Source of the DNA: Kosakonia oryzae
Lineage (GTDB): Bacteria; Pseudomonadota; Gammaproteobacteria; Enterobacterales; Enterobacteriaceae
Assembly (NCBI RefSeq): GCF_001658025.2
Contig: NZ_CP014007.2
Coordinates: 806,001 to 870,000, forward strand
Direction: 5' to 3'
DNA: 64,000 nucleotides
In this document: in pieces, positions 50,623 through 61,294 of the stretch
Layout: the number at the start of each line of letters is the position of its first letter
Position numbering within the stretch: position 1 is the first letter of the stretch
Notes under the pieces: model-generated
The model's input: only the letters and a program-made list of their open reading frames with translations
Told to the model about the DNA's origin: nothing
Databases searched by the model: none
Made by a program: the position numbers and the translations under genes

Positions 50623-51603
50623 TTACTCTTCCAGTGAATAAGGCAGCGGCTCGATGCTTAACGTATTCGCATCGTCGCGCACGCGGAACACGCTGCCGGG
50701 TTCCATATCGTTGTTCATCACCACCTGAACCAGAAGGCGCCCGTCATCAAGCTGCACCGCGGCCAACACGGTACCGGTACGGCGCCAGTTGTCTCCCATC
50801 TTCAACTCAAGGTCCTCTCCCGCTTCCGGCACCCGGCTGGCTGTCCCTGCCAGATACCACAATGCGCGTTTGTTGGCGCCGCGGAATTTTGCTCGAGCCA
50901 CCATCTCCTGGCCGGTGTAACAGCCTTTTTTAAAGCTGATGCCGCCCAGCGCCTGTAGGTTAGTGGCCTGTGGGATAAACTGCCCGCTGTTCGGCGCATC
51001 AATAACCGGCAGGCCTGCTTCGATATTCAACGCCAGCCACTGTTGGCTGTTATTAAGCTGCGCTTCGCCCCGCAGTTTTTCGGTCACCTGTTGCGCCGTT
51101 GCGGCACTGGTTACCAGCAGGAAACGCTCGGCAGGATGCGCAAACCACAGCAGAGTGGTATCACCCTCCTGAATAACCTGTTTTTCACTGTCCGGAAGGG
51201 TGGTAAAGAGATTCGCCAGCGCCGCGCGCGCCTGAAAGCCGGCCACGCCCAGCAGCACGTGTTCATCGTCTTGTGCAATGGCGACTTTAGAGAATACGGC
51301 GTATTTCTTCAGTTCACGAAGCTGCGCTTCACGCACGCTGCGGCGCAGGATCCAGGCAAAACCGTCCTGGAAGTGGAACAACCGCATATTGCTCCACATT
51401 TTCCCTTTAGAATCACAGTGCGCTGCCAGCAGGTGCTGTTCAGCCGTCATCGTGGTGACATCTGCGGTCACCTGGCCTTGCAGGTATTTTTCGCTATCTG
51501 CGCCGGTAATCGTTGCCAGCGCCCAGTCATCGAGCGTCATAAGCGTCAGCGGCAGACGTGATGATGCGGTCGGCTGACGCGGAGGAAACGGAGTAAAAGG
51601 CAT
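50623..51603 (-). CDS. ygfZ: YgfZ, folate-binding Fe-S cluster maturation protein
   Basis: A 326-residue protein structurally related to GcvT, same length as in E. coli. The defining motif [12 protein letters not shown] with its essential cysteine is near residue 228. YgfZ supports radical-SAM and other Fe-S enzymes, such as MiaB, with help from folate. It is divergent from sdhE. Confidence 0.96.
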   Translation of the reverse strand: MPFTPFPPRQPTASSRLPLTLMTLDDWALATITGADSEKYLQGQVTADVTTMTAEQHLLAAHCDSKGKMWSNMRLFHFQDGFAWILRRSVREAQLRELKKYAVFSKVAIAQDDEHVLLGVAGFQARAALANLFTTLPDSEKQVIQEGDTTLLWFAHPAERFLLVTSAATAQQVTEKLRGEAQLNNSQQWLALNIEAGLPVIDAPNSGQFIPQATNLQALGGISFKKGCYTGQEMVARAKFRGANKRALWYLAGTASRVPEAGEDLELKMGDNWRRTGTVLAAVQLDDGRLLVQVVMNNDMEPGSVFRVRDDANTLSIEPLPYSLEE

Positions 51604-51851
51604 AATAATGTCCTGATTAGCTTAACGCTGTGTTGGTTCTTAATGGTAAAAGAGCCGTTGTTCAATGCAAGTAATAAAGCATGCGTTTTGTGCCATTGTG
51701 CACGCGTTGCGCAGCATTACGCAGCACAGTGATATTTTTTGCAGTGGGTGCGATTAATTCTGGAAGCGGCCCCGCGAAGCGAAATATTCCGCAAAAGGAA
51801 TATTAAAAACACGTTACAATGGGCCCATTATGCTGATGCAGGGAGAAGATC

Positions 51852-52118
51852 ATGGATATTAACAACAAAGCCCGTATCCACTGGGCGTGCCGCCGTGGAA
51901 TGCGTGAACTCGACATCTCAATAATGCCTTTTTTCGAACATGAGTACGACACGCTGAGCGATGATGACAAACAGCTGTTTGTTCGTCTGCTGGAAAGTGA
52001 CGATCCTGATTTATTCAACTGGTTAATGAATCATGGAGAGCCTCAGGACGCGGGGTTACAAAAAATGGTGCGGTTAATCCAGACACGGAATCGGGATCGT
52101 GGTCCTGTGGCAATCTGA
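51852..52118 (+). CDS. sdhE: SdhE, flavinylation factor
   Basis: An 88-residue protein needed for covalent FAD attachment to succinate dehydrogenase and fumarate reductase. The RGMRELD motif with the conserved RGxxE glycine-glutamate pair is at about residues 15-21, followed by [20 protein letters not shown]. It overlaps cptA by 20 nt. Confidence 0.96.
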   Translation: MDINNKARIHWACRRGMRELDISIMPFFEHEYDTLSDDDKQLFVRLLESDDPDLFNWLMNHGEPQDAGLQKMVRLIQTRNRDRGPVAI

Positions 52119-52515
52119 GTTACGCGTCTCCTGGCGCGCACAATGGATCTCGCTTTTGCTCCACGGTCTGGGCGCAGCACTCATTTTGCTGATGCCCTGG
52201 CCTTTGAGTTACACACCGCTGTGGCTGCTGTTGCTGTCGCTGGTGGTTTTTGATTGCGTGCGCAGCCAGCGGCGGATCAATGCCTGCCATGGCGAGCTCA
52301 AACTGCTGATGGATTCCCGCCTGCGCTGGCAGGGCGTGGAATGGGATATTATCGGAACGCCGTGGATGTTACGCAGTGGAATGATGCTGCGCTTGCGCCG
52401 TGAAGAGGATGGGCGTCGTCAACATTTATGGTTGGCGGCAGACAGCATGGATGCGCAGGAGTGGCGCGATCTGCGCCGGGTAATATCACAGAAACCGGCG
52501 CAGGGGCTGCATTAA
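52099..52515 (+). CDS. cptA: CptA (YgfX), inner-membrane protein
   Basis: A 138-residue inner-membrane protein with two adjacent hydrophobic helices ([19 protein letters not shown] and [15 protein letters not shown]) and a cytosolic C-terminal part. It starts with GTG at 52099 inside sdhE. In E. coli it has been described as a toxin affecting cytoskeleton polymers, and in Serratia as an SdhE partner; the role is not settled. Confidence 0.92.
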   Translation: MVLWQSELRVSWRAQWISLLLHGLGAALILLMPWPLSYTPLWLLLLSLVVFDCVRSQRRINACHGELKLLMDSRLRWQGVEWDIIGTPWMLRSGMMLRLRREEDGRRQHLWLAADSMDAQEWRDLRRVISQKPAQGLH

Positions 52516-52533
52516 CAGGGGAAATGGCTGCCT

Positions 52534-53055
52534 TTAAACCAGCCGTTCCGCCATCTCTGTCAGGATTTGCTCACACCATGACTGAATGCGCGAATCGCTC
52601 AGGTCGTACTGATTGGTTTCGTCCAGCGCCAGGCCGACAAACAGTTGACCATCGGCAATCACCGGTTTGCTGCTGGTAAATTCGTAGCCTTCCGTCGGCC
52701 AGTAGCCGATGAACGTCACGCCTTTGGGTGCCAGTTTGTCATGCAGCATGCCCAGCGCATCAAGGAACCATTCGCCGTAGCCGAGCTGATCGCCCATGCC
52801 GTACAGCGCGATGATTTTGCCGTCAAGGTTGAGGTCATCAAGCTGATCCCAGATGGCTTCCCAGTCTTCCTGCAATTCGCCAAAATCCCAGGTCGGAATG
52901 CCGAGGATAAGCGCATCGTATTGCTCCATCAGTGCGGGTGCGTCATCTTTCAGATTGTGCAGTGTCACCAGTTCCGGCCCGATAATTTCGCGGATTTTCT
53001 CCGCCGCCATTTCGGTATAGCAAGTGCTGGAACCGTAAAACAGGCCAATATTCAT
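52534..53055 (-). CDS. fldB: Flavodoxin 2
   Basis: A long-chain flavodoxin of 173 residues. The FMN phosphate loop is [18 protein letters not shown] and the aromatic-loop regions are [12 protein letters not shown] and [12 protein letters not shown]. It transfers electrons at low potential; E. coli fldB is part of the SoxRS response. It is divergent from xerD and convergent with cptA. Confidence 0.96.
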   Translation of the reverse strand: MNIGLFYGSSTCYTEMAAEKIREIIGPELVTLHNLKDDAPALMEQYDALILGIPTWDFGELQEDWEAIWDQLDDLNLDGKIIALYGMGDQLGYGEWFLDALGMLHDKLAPKGVTFIGYWPTEGYEFTSSKPVIADGQLFVGLALDETNQYDLSDSRIQSWCEQILTEMAERLV

Positions 53056-53155
53056 AACGTAAACGTCTCAATTCCGGATGTGTCTTTGTGAGCAGTGTAC
53101 CAGAATCGTACGGCTATCAGGCATAATGCAGCGATTGAGAAACGGAGGCGTTTCA

Positions 53156-54052
53156 ATGGAGCAGGATTTCGCACGTATCGAACAATTTCTTGACGCGCTC
53201 TGGTTGGAAAACAATCTGGCGGACAATACGCTCAGTGCCTATCGCCGCGATTTGCAAGGTGTGGCCGAGTGGCTGCATCATCGTGGAAGTAGTCTGATGC
53301 AGGCGAGAAGCGATGACTTACAGGCGTTGCTGGCCGAACGCGTGGATGGCGGCTACAAAGCTACCAGTTCAGCGCGTCTGCTCAGCGCTGTACGAAGACT
53401 CTTCCAGTACCTGTACCGGGAGAAAATCCGTAGTGACGATCCCAGCGCGCAACTGGCCTCGCCGAAGCTGCCGCAGCGTCTGCCAAAAGACTTAACGGAA
53501 GCGCAGGTTGAGAGACTTTTACAGGCTCCGGTAGTTGACCAACCGCTGGAGTTACGCGATAAAGCCATGCTTGAGGTTTTATATGCCACCGGGCTTCGCG
53601 TCTCTGAACTGGTCGGGTTGACCATGAGCGATATTAGCCTGCGCCAGGGCGTGTTGCGGGTGATTGGTAAAGGTAATAAAGAACGGCTGGTACCGTTGGG
53701 TGAAAATGCGGTGTACTGGGTGGAAAACTACCTTGAACACGGGCGTCCGTGGCTGCTGAATGGTGTATCGATTGATGTGCTGTTTCCCAGCCAGCGTGCT
53801 CAGCAGATGACGCGCCAGACTTTCTGGCACCGTATCAAGCACTATGCCGTGCTGGCGGGGATTGACAGCGAAAAGCTTTCCCCTCACGTTTTACGTCATG
53901 CTTTTGCCACGCATTTGCTTAATCACGGTGCGGACCTGCGCGTGGTGCAAATGCTATTGGGGCATCAGGATCTTTCTACAACGCAAATTTATACGCATGT
54001 GGCCACCGAGCGGCTGCGTAAGCTTCATGAACAGCATCACCCGCGGGCGTGA
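53156..54052 (+). CDS. xerD: XerD tyrosine recombinase
   Basis: A 298-residue site-specific recombinase that resolves chromosome dimers at dif with XerC. Catalytic residues are visible as Arg in ATGLRVSELVGL, Lys in GKGNKERLVPLG, His-x-x-Arg in SPHVLRHAFATH, His in LLGHQDLS and the nucleophile Tyr in TTQIYTHV. The ATG at 53156 (MEQDFARIEQFLDALW) follows an ACGGAGG site. It is first in a xerD-dsbC-recJ run. Confidence 0.97.
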   Translation: MEQDFARIEQFLDALWLENNLADNTLSAYRRDLQGVAEWLHHRGSSLMQARSDDLQALLAERVDGGYKATSSARLLSAVRRLFQYLYREKIRSDDPSAQLASPKLPQRLPKDLTEAQVERLLQAPVVDQPLELRDKAMLEVLYATGLRVSELVGLTMSDISLRQGVLRVIGKGNKERLVPLGENAVYWVENYLEHGRPWLLNGVSIDVLFPSQRAQQMTRQTFWHRIKHYAVLAGIDSEKLSPHVLRHAFATHLLNHGADLRVVQMLLGHQDLSTTQIYTHVATERLRKLHEQHHPRA

Positions 54053-54076
54053 TGGCTGATAATTAAAGGATGTTTT

Positions 54077-54790
54077 ATGAAAAATGGTTTGATTATGTTC
54101 ACCCTGCTGGCAGCGGCTTTTTCCGGCGTTGCGCATGCCGACGACGCCGCTATCAAGCAGTCGTTGGCAAAACTGGGTGTACAGAGCTCTGAGATATTGC
54201 CCGCTCCCGTCGCCGGAATGAAAGCGGTATTGACCAACAGCGGTGTGCTGTATGTGACCGAAGACGGCAAACATATTATCCAGGGACCGATGTACGATGT
54301 CAGCGGCGCGCAGCCGGTGAATGTCACCACGCAAATGCTGTTGCCGCATCTTAACGCGCTGGAAAAAGAGATGATTGTCTACAAGGCGCCGAAAGAAAAA
54401 CACGTGATCACCGTGTTCACCGACATCACCTGCGGTTATTGCCAGAAACTGCACAGTGAGATGGCGGATTACAACGCGCTGGGTATCACCGTCCGCTATC
54501 TGGCGTTCCCGCGTCAGGGCGTGCCGAGTGAAGTTGAAAACCAGATGAAAGCGATCTGGTGTGCCAAAGATCGCAATAAAGCCTTTGATGACGCGATGGA
54601 TGGCAAAGGCATCAAACCGGCCAGTTGCGATATTGATATTGCTAACCACTATGCGCTGGGCGTGCAGTTTGGCGTCAACGGAACACCGGCCATTGTGCTG
54701 AACGATGGCTACCTTGTTCCGGGCTATCAGGCACCGGCTGAGATGAAAGCCTTCCTCGACAAACATCAGCAAGCCACCAGCGGTAAATAA
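54077..54790 (+). CDS. dsbC: DsbC, periplasmic disulfide isomerase
   Basis: A 237-residue periplasmic protein with signal peptide ending GVAHA at about residue 21. It has an N-terminal dimerisation domain and a thioredoxin domain with the active site CGYC at residues 119-122. The second structural cysteine pair is in IWCAKD and PASCDID. It isomerises wrong disulfides and is kept reduced by DsbD. Confidence 0.97.
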   Translation: MKNGLIMFTLLAAAFSGVAHADDAAIKQSLAKLGVQSSEILPAPVAGMKAVLTNSGVLYVTEDGKHIIQGPMYDVSGAQPVNVTTQMLLPHLNALEKEMIVYKAPKEKHVITVFTDITCGYCQKLHSEMADYNALGITVRYLAFPRQGVPSEVENQMKAIWCAKDRNKAFDDAMDGKGIKPASCDIDIANHYALGVQFGVNGTPAIVLNDGYLVPGYQAPAEMKAFLDKHQQATSGK

Positions 54791-54795
54791 AACGC

Positions 54796-56529
54796 GTGAA
54801 AGCTCAGATACAACTTCGCCGCCGTAAGGTGGATGATTCTGCGGAACTGGCGGAAGGCTTACCGCCGTTACTGCGTCGGCTCTACGCCAGCCGCGGCGTG
54901 CGTAAGGCCAGCGAACTGGAGCGCAGCGTAAAAGGCATGCTGCCCTGGCAGCAACTTACCGGTATTGATGAGGCAGTTTCGCACCTTTATCAGGCGCTGC
55001 GCGAAGATTTACGCATTATCGTGGTCGGTGATTTTGATGCCGATGGCGCAACCAGCACGGCGCTCAGCGTCCTGGCGCTGCGTGCGCTGGGCTGTGAAAA
55101 TGTGAGCTACCTGGTGCCGAACCGTTTTGACGACGGTTACGGTCTCAGCCCGGAAGTGGTCGATCAGGCGCATGCGCGCGGCGCGCAGTTGATCCTGACA
55201 GTGGACAACGGTATTTCCTCGCATGCCGGGGTGGCGCGGGCGCACGAACTGGGTATTCCTGTGGTCGTGACCGATCACCATCTGCCTGGCGATACCCTGC
55301 CGGATGCGGAAGCCATTGTGAACCCCAACCTGCGCGACTGTGATTTCCCGTCGAAATCGCTGGCGGGCGTCGGTGTCGCTTTTTATCTGATGCTGGCGCT
55401 ACGCGCTTTTCTGCGCGACAACGGCTGGTTTGAATCGCGCGGTCTGGCAATGCCGAATCTTGCGGAACTGCTCGATCTCGTCGCGTTGGGAACGGTAGCA
55501 GACGTGGTGCCGCTTGATGCCAACAACCGTATTCTCACCTGGCAAGGCCTGAGCCGGATCCGCGCCGGGCGCTGTCGTCCTGGCATTAAAGCGCTGCTTG
55601 AAATCGCCAATCGCGACGCGCAGAAACTGGCGGCAAGCGACCTGGGTTTTGCGCTGGGCCCACGGCTGAACGCGGCGGGCAGGCTGGATGATATGTCGGT
55701 GGGCGTCGCGCTGCTGTTATGCGATAACCTCGGCGAAGCGCGTCAGTTGGCTAACGATCTGGATGCGCTGAATCAGACGCGCAAAGAGATTGAACAAGGG
55801 ATGCAGGCCGAAGCGCTAACCTTGTGCGAGCAGCTTGAACGAAGCCGCGATACGTTGCCCGGCGGGCTGGCGATGTATCATCCTGAATGGCATCAGGGGG
55901 TGGTGGGGATCCTTGCCTCGCGTATCAAAGAGCGTTTTCATCGGCCGGTGATTGCCTTCGCGCCTGCTGGCGATGGCGTTCTGAAAGGTTCCGGGCGTTC
56001 AATTCAGGGGCTGCACATGCGTGATGCGCTGGAGCGCCTGGATATGCTCTACCCTGGCATGATGCTTAAGTTTGGCGGTCATGCGATGGCTGCTGGTTTG
56101 ACACTGGAAGAGCATCGTTTCGAAGAGTTTCAACAACGCTTCGGCGAACTGGTGACGGAATGGCTGGATCCGGCGCTGTTGCAGGGTGAGATTGTTTCTG
56201 ACGGCCCGCTAACGCCGCAAGAGATGACGCTGGATGTCGCCGAAATGCTGCGTGAAGCCGGGCCGTGGGGGCAAATGTTCCCGGAGCCGCTGTTCGATGG
56301 CGAGTTTCGGCTGTTGCAGCAGCGGCTGGTGGGCGAGCGTCACCTGAAGGTCATGCTCGAGCCGGTCGGTGGCGGCCCGCTGCTTGATGGCATAGCGTTT
56401 AACGTCGATACCACCTGCTGGCCGGACAACGGCGTGCGGCAGGTGAATATTGCTTATAAACTTGATGTCAACGAGTTCCGCGGGAATCGTAGCGTACAGC
56501 TTATCATCGAAAATCTCTGGCCACTTTAG
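54796..56529 (+). CDS. recJ: RecJ single-strand exonuclease
   Basis: A DHH-family 5-prime to 3-prime exonuclease of 577 residues. Metal motifs are [25 protein letters not shown] and VTDHHLPGD. The C-terminal DHHA1 part includes [14 protein letters not shown] and [10 protein letters not shown]. It acts in RecF recombination and mismatch repair. It starts with GTG at 54796, 5 nt after the dsbC stop. Confidence 0.97.
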   Translation: MKAQIQLRRRKVDDSAELAEGLPPLLRRLYASRGVRKASELERSVKGMLPWQQLTGIDEAVSHLYQALREDLRIIVVGDFDADGATSTALSVLALRALGCENVSYLVPNRFDDGYGLSPEVVDQAHARGAQLILTVDNGISSHAGVARAHELGIPVVVTDHHLPGDTLPDAEAIVNPNLRDCDFPSKSLAGVGVAFYLMLALRAFLRDNGWFESRGLAMPNLAELLDLVALGTVADVVPLDANNRILTWQGLSRIRAGRCRPGIKALLEIANRDAQKLAASDLGFALGPRLNAAGRLDDMSVGVALLLCDNLGEARQLANDLDALNQTRKEIEQGMQAEALTLCEQLERSRDTLPGGLAMYHPEWHQGVVGILASRIKERFHRPVIAFAPAGDGVLKGSGRSIQGLHMRDALERLDMLYPGMMLKFGGHAMAAGLTLEEHRFEEFQQRFGELVTEWLDPALLQGEIVSDGPLTPQEMTLDVAEMLREAGPWGQMFPEPLFDGEFRLLQQRLVGERHLKVMLEPVGGGPLLDGIAFNVDTTCWPDNGVRQVNIAYKLDVNEFRGNRSVQLIIENLWPL

Positions 56530-56620
56530 CGCCAGTATTCGCTACAAAAAAGGGCGTGGATCCGGTAAACTCCCGCCCTTATCACCGCATTTTGACAAGT
56601 CCATTAAAAGAAATCAGACC

Positions 56621-57719
56621 ATGTTTGAAATTAACCCGGTAAAAAATCGTATTCAGGACCTCACGGAGCGCTCCGACGTTCTTAGGGGGTATCTTTGACT
56701 ATGACGCCAAGAAAGAGCGTCTGGAAGAAGTAAACGCCGAGCTGGAACAGCCGGACGTCTGGAATGAGCCAGAGCGCGCACAGGCGCTGGGCAAAGAGCG
56801 TTCCTCACTTGAAGCTATCGTCGATACCCTCGATCAAATGTCGCAGGGGCTGGAAGATGTCTCCGGTCTGCTGGAGCTGGCAGTAGAAGCTGACGACGAA
56901 GAAACCTTTAACGAAGCGGTCGCCGAGCTGGACGGGCTGGAAGAGAAGCTGGCGCAGCTTGAGTTCCGTCGCATGTTCTCCGGCGAGTATGACAGCGCCG
57001 ATTGCTACCTCGATATCCAGGCGGGCTCCGGTGGTACCGAAGCGCAGGACTGGGCGAGCATGCTGATGCGCATGTATCTGCGCTGGGCGGAAGCACGCGG
57101 CTTCAAAACTGAAATTATCGAAGAGTCTGAAGGTGAAGTCGCGGGTATTAAATCTGTGACCATCAAGATCATCGGCGATTACGCCTACGGCTGGCTGCGT
57201 ACCGAAACCGGCGTTCACCGCCTGGTGCGTAAGAGCCCGTTTGACTCCGGCGGCCGTCGTCATACCTCCTTTAGCTCCGCATTTGTCTACCCGGAAGTGG
57301 AAGACGATATTGATATCGAGATTAACCCGGCGGATCTGCGTATTGACGTCTATCGCGCATCTGGCGCGGGCGGCCAGCACGTTAACCGTACGGAATCCGC
57401 GGTACGTATTACCCATATTCCGACCGGGCTGGTAACGCAGTGCCAGAACGATCGTTCTCAGCATAAAAACAAAGACCAGGCCATGAAGCAGATGAAAGCG
57501 AAGCTTTATGAACTGGAAATGCAGAAGAAAAATGCGGAGAAACAGGCGATGGAAGACACCAAGTCCGATATCGGCTGGGGAAGCCAGATCCGTTCTTATG
57601 TCCTGGATGATTCCCGCATCAAAGATCTGCGTACCGGGGTTGAAACCCGCAACACGCAGGCGGTGCTGGACGGCAGCCTGGATCAATTCATCGAAGCAAG
57701 TTTGAAAGCAGGGTTATGA
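56621..57719 (+). CDS. prfB: Peptide chain release factor 2 with programmed +1 frameshift
   Basis: RF2 reads UGA and UAA. Translation starts at 56621 ([19 protein letters not shown]) and reaches an in-frame TGA as codon 26 at 56696-56698. A +1 shift on CTT joins it to the main frame. After the shift the total is 365 residues, as in E. coli. The GGQ catalytic motif is in [14 protein letters not shown]2 autoregulates through this shift: low RF2 favours frameshifting. It is followed by lysS after 9 nt. Confidence 0.97.
56684..56698 (+). promoter_or_regulatory. prfB: prfB frameshift site
   Basis: The Shine-Dalgarno-like AGGGGG (56684-56689) precedes the slippery CTT TGA C (56693-56699) by 3 nt. 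This is the canonical enterobacterial RF2 recoding signal. Confidence 0.97.
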
Positions 57720-57728
57720 GGAACCAAC

Positions 57729-59246
57729 ATGTCTGAACAACAAGCACAGGGCGCTGACGCGGCAGTCGATCTTAACAATGAACTGAAAACCCGCCGCGAG
57801 AAGCTGGCGCAACTGCGCGAGCAGGGTGTGCCGTTCCCGAACGATTTCCGTCGTGACCAGACCTCTGACAAGCTGCACGCTGAATTTGATGGCAAAGAGA
57901 ACGAAGAACTGGAAGCCCTGGGTATTGAAGTGGCCGTTGCTGGCCGCATGATGACCCGCCGCATTATGGGTAAAGCCTCATTCGTAACCTTGCAGGATGT
58001 GGGCGGTCGTATTCAGCTGTACGTTGCGCGCGATGATCTTGCAGAAGGCGTATATAACGAACAGTTCAAAAAATGGGACCTCGGCGATATCCTCGGCGCG
58101 CGCGGCAAGCTGTTCAAAACCAAGACCGGCGAACTTTCCATTCACTGCACCGAACTGCGTCTGCTGACCAAAGCTCTGCGTCCGCTGCCGGATAAATTCC
58201 ATGGCTTGCAGGATCAGGAAGCGCGCTATCGCCAGCGTTACCTGGATCTCATCTCTAACGATGAATCCCGCAATACCTTTAAAGTGCGTTCGCAGATCCT
58301 GGCCGGTATTCGCCAGTTCATGGTGAGCCGCGACTTTATGGAAGTTGAAACGCCGATGATGCAAGTGATCCCGGGCGGTGCGTCCGCGCGTCCGTTTATC
58401 ACCCATCACAACGCGCTTGATCTGGACATGTATCTGCGTATTGCGCCGGAACTGTACCTCAAACGTCTGGTGGTTGGCGGCTTCGAGCGCGTGTTCGAAA
58501 TTAACCGTAACTTCCGTAACGAAGGTATCTCCGTTCGCCATAACCCTGAGTTCACCATGATGGAACTCTATATGGCGTATGCGGATTATAAAGATCTGAT
58601 CGAACTGACCGAATCGTTGTTCCGCACGCTGGCGCAGAATATTCTCGGCAAAACCGAAGTACCTTACGGCGATGAAGTTTTCGACTTTGGCAAACCGTTC
58701 GAAAAACTGACCATGCGCGAAGCGATCAAGAAATACCGTCCGGAAACCAACATGGCGGATCTGGATAACTTCGACAGCGCGAAAGCAATTGCTGAAAGCA
58801 TCGGTATCAAAGTTGAGAAGAGCTGGGGTCTGGGCCGTATCGTGACCGAAATCTTCGAAGAAGTGGCCGAAGCGCATCTGATTCAACCGACCTTTATTAC
58901 GGAATACCCGGCGGAAGTTTCCCCGCTGGCGCGCCGTAACGACGTTAATCCGGAAATTACCGATCGCTTCGAGTTCTTCATCGGCGGTCGTGAAATTGGT
59001 AACGGCTTTAGCGAACTGAATGATGCGGAAGATCAGGCGCAGCGTTTTGCTGACCAGGTTGCAGCAAAGGATGCGGGCGACGACGAAGCGATGTTCTTCG
59101 ACGAAGACTACGTGACCGCGCTGGAACACGGTCTGCCGCCGACGGCGGGCCTGGGCATTGGTATCGACCGTATGGTAATGCTGTTTACCAACAGCCACAC
59201 CATTCGCGATGTGATCCTGTTCCCGGCAATGCGTCCGGTGAAGTAA
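57729..59246 (+). CDS. lysS: Lysyl-tRNA synthetase
   Basis: Class II lysyl-tRNA synthetase of 505 residues. The N-terminal OB-fold anticodon domain covers about residues 60-150 ([20 protein letters not shown]). Class II motif 2 is [16 protein letters not shown] and motif 3 is [15 protein letters not shown]. It is co-transcribed with prfB and ends with a strong terminator. Confidence 0.98.
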   Translation: MSEQQAQGADAAVDLNNELKTRREKLAQLREQGVPFPNDFRRDQTSDKLHAEFDGKENEELEALGIEVAVAGRMMTRRIMGKASFVTLQDVGGRIQLYVARDDLAEGVYNEQFKKWDLGDILGARGKLFKTKTGELSIHCTELRLLTKALRPLPDKFHGLQDQEARYRQRYLDLISNDESRNTFKVRSQILAGIRQFMVSRDFMEVETPMMQVIPGGASARPFITHHNALDLDMYLRIAPELYLKRLVVGGFERVFEINRNFRNEGISVRHNPEFTMMELYMAYADYKDLIELTESLFRTLAQNILGKTEVPYGDEVFDFGKPFEKLTMREAIKKYRPETNMADLDNFDSAKAIAESIGIKVEKSWGLGRIVTEIFEEVAEAHLIQPTFITEYPAEVSPLARRNDVNPEITDRFEFFIGGREIGNGFSELNDAEDQAQRFADQVAAKDAGDDEAMFFDEDYVTALEHGLPPTAGLGIGIDRMVMLFTNSHTIRDVILFPAMRPVK

Positions 59247-59258
59247 TCGCCCGGCGAT

Positions 59259-59296
59259 AAAAAAAGCCCCGCGTGAACAACGACGGGGCTTTTTTA
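59259..59296. terminator. Bidirectional terminator between lysS and idi
   Basis: AAAAAAGCCCCG and CGGGGCTTTTTT arms separated by a short loop give T tracts on both strands. It lies 13 nt after lysS and reaches the idi stop. Confidence 0.92.
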
Positions 59297-59845
59297 TACC
59301 TGCAATGTGGCGACAAAATCTCTGAGCGCGGCCTGCGCAGTGGCTGCTTCTGCCACCATCCACGGGCTAAAAGCCCAGGGCGTAGCATTGAGCGCCTGCA
59401 ATAACGCCTGCAGATCCACCCACTGATATTCCATCACTTCATCGTAGTTAATCGTCAACGGCGTTGTGATTTGCGCGGCGAAGACCGGGCAGATTTCGTT
59501 TTCCACGATGCCGGAAGGATCGGTTTCACGGTAACGGAACTCTGGTGCGATGGCGGTAATGCGCCCGATCCCGGCGCCGACTTCATAACGGCAGCGGCGA
59601 ATAAGGGCCTGTTCGGTGGTTTCCCCTTTTTGCGGATGCCCGCAAACGGAGTTCGTCCAGACGCCTGGCCAGGCTTTTTTACTTAATGCACGCCGTGTCA
59701 CCAGAGACTGCCCTGCGGCATTAAAAATCCAGCATGAAAAAGCCAGATGTAACGGCGTTTGCGATGTATGTGCGGCGTACTTTTCCTGCGTACCGGTTAC
59801 CACTCCCTGCTCATTCACTAAAATAACGTGCTCTTGTGTACCCAT
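59294..59845 (-). CDS. idi: Isopentenyl-diphosphate isomerase (type I)
   Basis: A 183-residue Nudix-fold isomerase interconverting IPP and DMAPP for isoprenoids such as ubiquinone side chains. The catalytic cysteine is in [12 protein letters not shown] and the catalytic glutamate in [11 protein letters not shown]. The Nudix-like helix is [14 protein letters not shown]. The ATG at 59845 gives the family length; upstream in-frame codons are nonconserved. Confidence 0.95.
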   Translation of the reverse strand: MGTQEHVILVNEQGVVTGTQEKYAAHTSQTPLHLAFSCWIFNAAGQSLVTRRALSKKAWPGVWTNSVCGHPQKGETTEQALIRRCRYEVGAGIGRITAIAPEFRYRETDPSGIVENEICPVFAAQITTPLTINYDEVMEYQWVDLQALLQALNATPWAFSPWMVAEAATAQAALRDFVATLQV

Positions 59846-59963
59846 AACGACTCCCGAACATAAAACGCCGGGTGGCGCTGGACTTAGCCAGTTTACACGG
59901 AACACGATCCCTGCAAACCAGCCAGCCACAGCGCCACCGGGCAAACGCGATTATAACCAACTA

Positions 59964-60680
59964 TCAGGCGAAAAGTTTTGCCCAGAGAGCGGAAAAGGGC
60001 ATTACCAGTACCAGTCCGGGCAACATATTCGCCACCGGGAACGGCTTGATATTACAAATCCGCAGCCCCGTTGCGACCATGATTAGCCCTCCCGCGCAGG
60101 AAAAATCCCCCATCATGTTCGGAGTGATCATATGCAGGATGTAAACCGCCAGCGTTGCCAGCGCAACCTGCACGGCAATCAGTGGTAAACCGATGGTCAT
60201 TACTGAGAAGCCCAGCATGGTGGCGAAAATGGCGGCGGTAAACAAATCGAGCACCGTTTTGATATACAGGATGGAGGGATCGCCAGTCATGCCTTCATGC
60301 ATCGCACCGAAGATACCTGTGCCACTGGCGCAAAACAGCACCAGAATCGCGACAAATTTCTCCGTAAATTCATCGTGGCTCAGGCCCTGAACCGGTGGGA
60401 ACACGCGGTTGATTAAGCCGCGCGTTGTGCCTGCCGCCCTACCGATCTGTTTTTCCAGAAAGAATGCTTCGCCAATGACTGCGCCCAGCACCATTGCCAG
60501 AACCACGGCAGGCATAAACTTCACTTTTATCACCAGGTTGATACCAAGACCGACCGAACAGAGACCAAAGGTCAGGGGCAGCGCCACTTTTACGCGCTCC
60601 GGAATACGCTTGCCAACGAGTGAACCCAGCAAACCGCCGACAATAACGGCAACGCCATTCACATAAGGACCGATTAACAT
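59964..60680 (-). CDS. DUF554 (YqgA/YdfK-type) membrane protein
   Basis: A 238-residue integral membrane protein with about seven hydrophobic segments. MLIGPYVNGVAVIVGGLLGS, GAVIGEAFFLEKQIGR, FCASGTGIFGAMHEGMTGD and NMMGDFSCAGGLIMVATGLR are typical of DUF554. The function is unknown. It follows the UbiX-type gene by 16 nt on the same strand, so it is likely in the decarboxylase operon and might move an aromatic substrate or product. That role is an inference from position only. It could also be the local copy of E. coli yqgA. Confidence 0.85.
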   Translation of the reverse strand: MLIGPYVNGVAVIVGGLLGSLVGKRIPERVKVALPLTFGLCSVGLGINLVIKVKFMPAVVLAMVLGAVIGEAFFLEKQIGRAAGTTRGLINRVFPPVQGLSHDEFTEKFVAILVLFCASGTGIFGAMHEGMTGDPSILYIKTVLDLFTAAIFATMLGFSVMTIGLPLIAVQVALATLAVYILHMITPNMMGDFSCAGGLIMVATGLRICNIKPFPVANMLPGLVLVMPFSALWAKLFA

Positions 60681-60696
60681 AATATTTCCTGCATGA

Positions 60697-61284
60697 TTAC
60701 GCGTTATGAGCCAGGTTGCCCTCGCCCCAGCGCGGAAGGTTTTTCACATCAATACCAAACAGGTCTAACGCGCGGCTGACGCTGTGGGTAATGATTTCAT
60801 CAGTGGTTTGCGGGCGCTGGTATAGCGCCGGAACCGGCGGGAAAATAATTCCGCCCATTTCTGTTACCGCCTGCATGTTGCGAATATGTCCGAGGTTAAG
60901 TGGCGTTTCGCGCGCCAGCAGCACCAGACGGCGGCGCTCTTTAAGCACCACGTCGGCGGCCCGGGTTAGCAGGTTATCTGTCAGGCAGTTTGCGATGGAT
61001 CCCAGCGAACGCATAGAACAGGGGGCAACGAGCATGCCCATTGTTTTAAACGATCCGCTGGAAATGGCTGCGCCAAGATTACCAATAGGGTGAACCACAT
61101 CTGCCAGTGCCAGCACCTCATCCAGCTGATAGTCCGTTTCCAGCTCACAGGTTTTTTCCGCCCCTTTTGAGATAACCAGATGGACTTCAAGATCCTGCGC
61201 ACGTAAAAGCTCAAGTGCCTTTACGCCATACTGAAAACCAGAAGCACCGCTAATGCCGACAATGATGCGTTGAGATGCCGCCAC
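60697..61284 (-). CDS. UbiX/Pad1-type flavin prenyltransferase (LpdB-like subunit)
   Basis: A 195-residue flavin prenyltransferase that makes prenylated FMN for a UbiD-type decarboxylase. The Rossmann-like start is [40 protein letters not shown] contains the FMN-binding segment, and [20 protein letters not shown] is the family signature. It is too close to the LpdC/AroY-like gene (10 nt) to be the general UbiX, so it is probably the dedicated B subunit. Confidence 0.9.
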   Translation of the reverse strand: MAASQRIIVGISGASGFQYGVKALELLRAQDLEVHLVISKGAEKTCELETDYQLDEVLALADVVHPIGNLGAAISSGSFKTMGMLVAPCSMRSLGSIANCLTDNLLTRAADVVLKERRRLVLLARETPLNLGHIRNMQAVTEMGGIIFPPVPALYQRPQTTDEIITHSVSRALDLFGIDVKNLPRWGEGNLAHNA

Positions 61285-61294
61285 ATTGTTCCCC

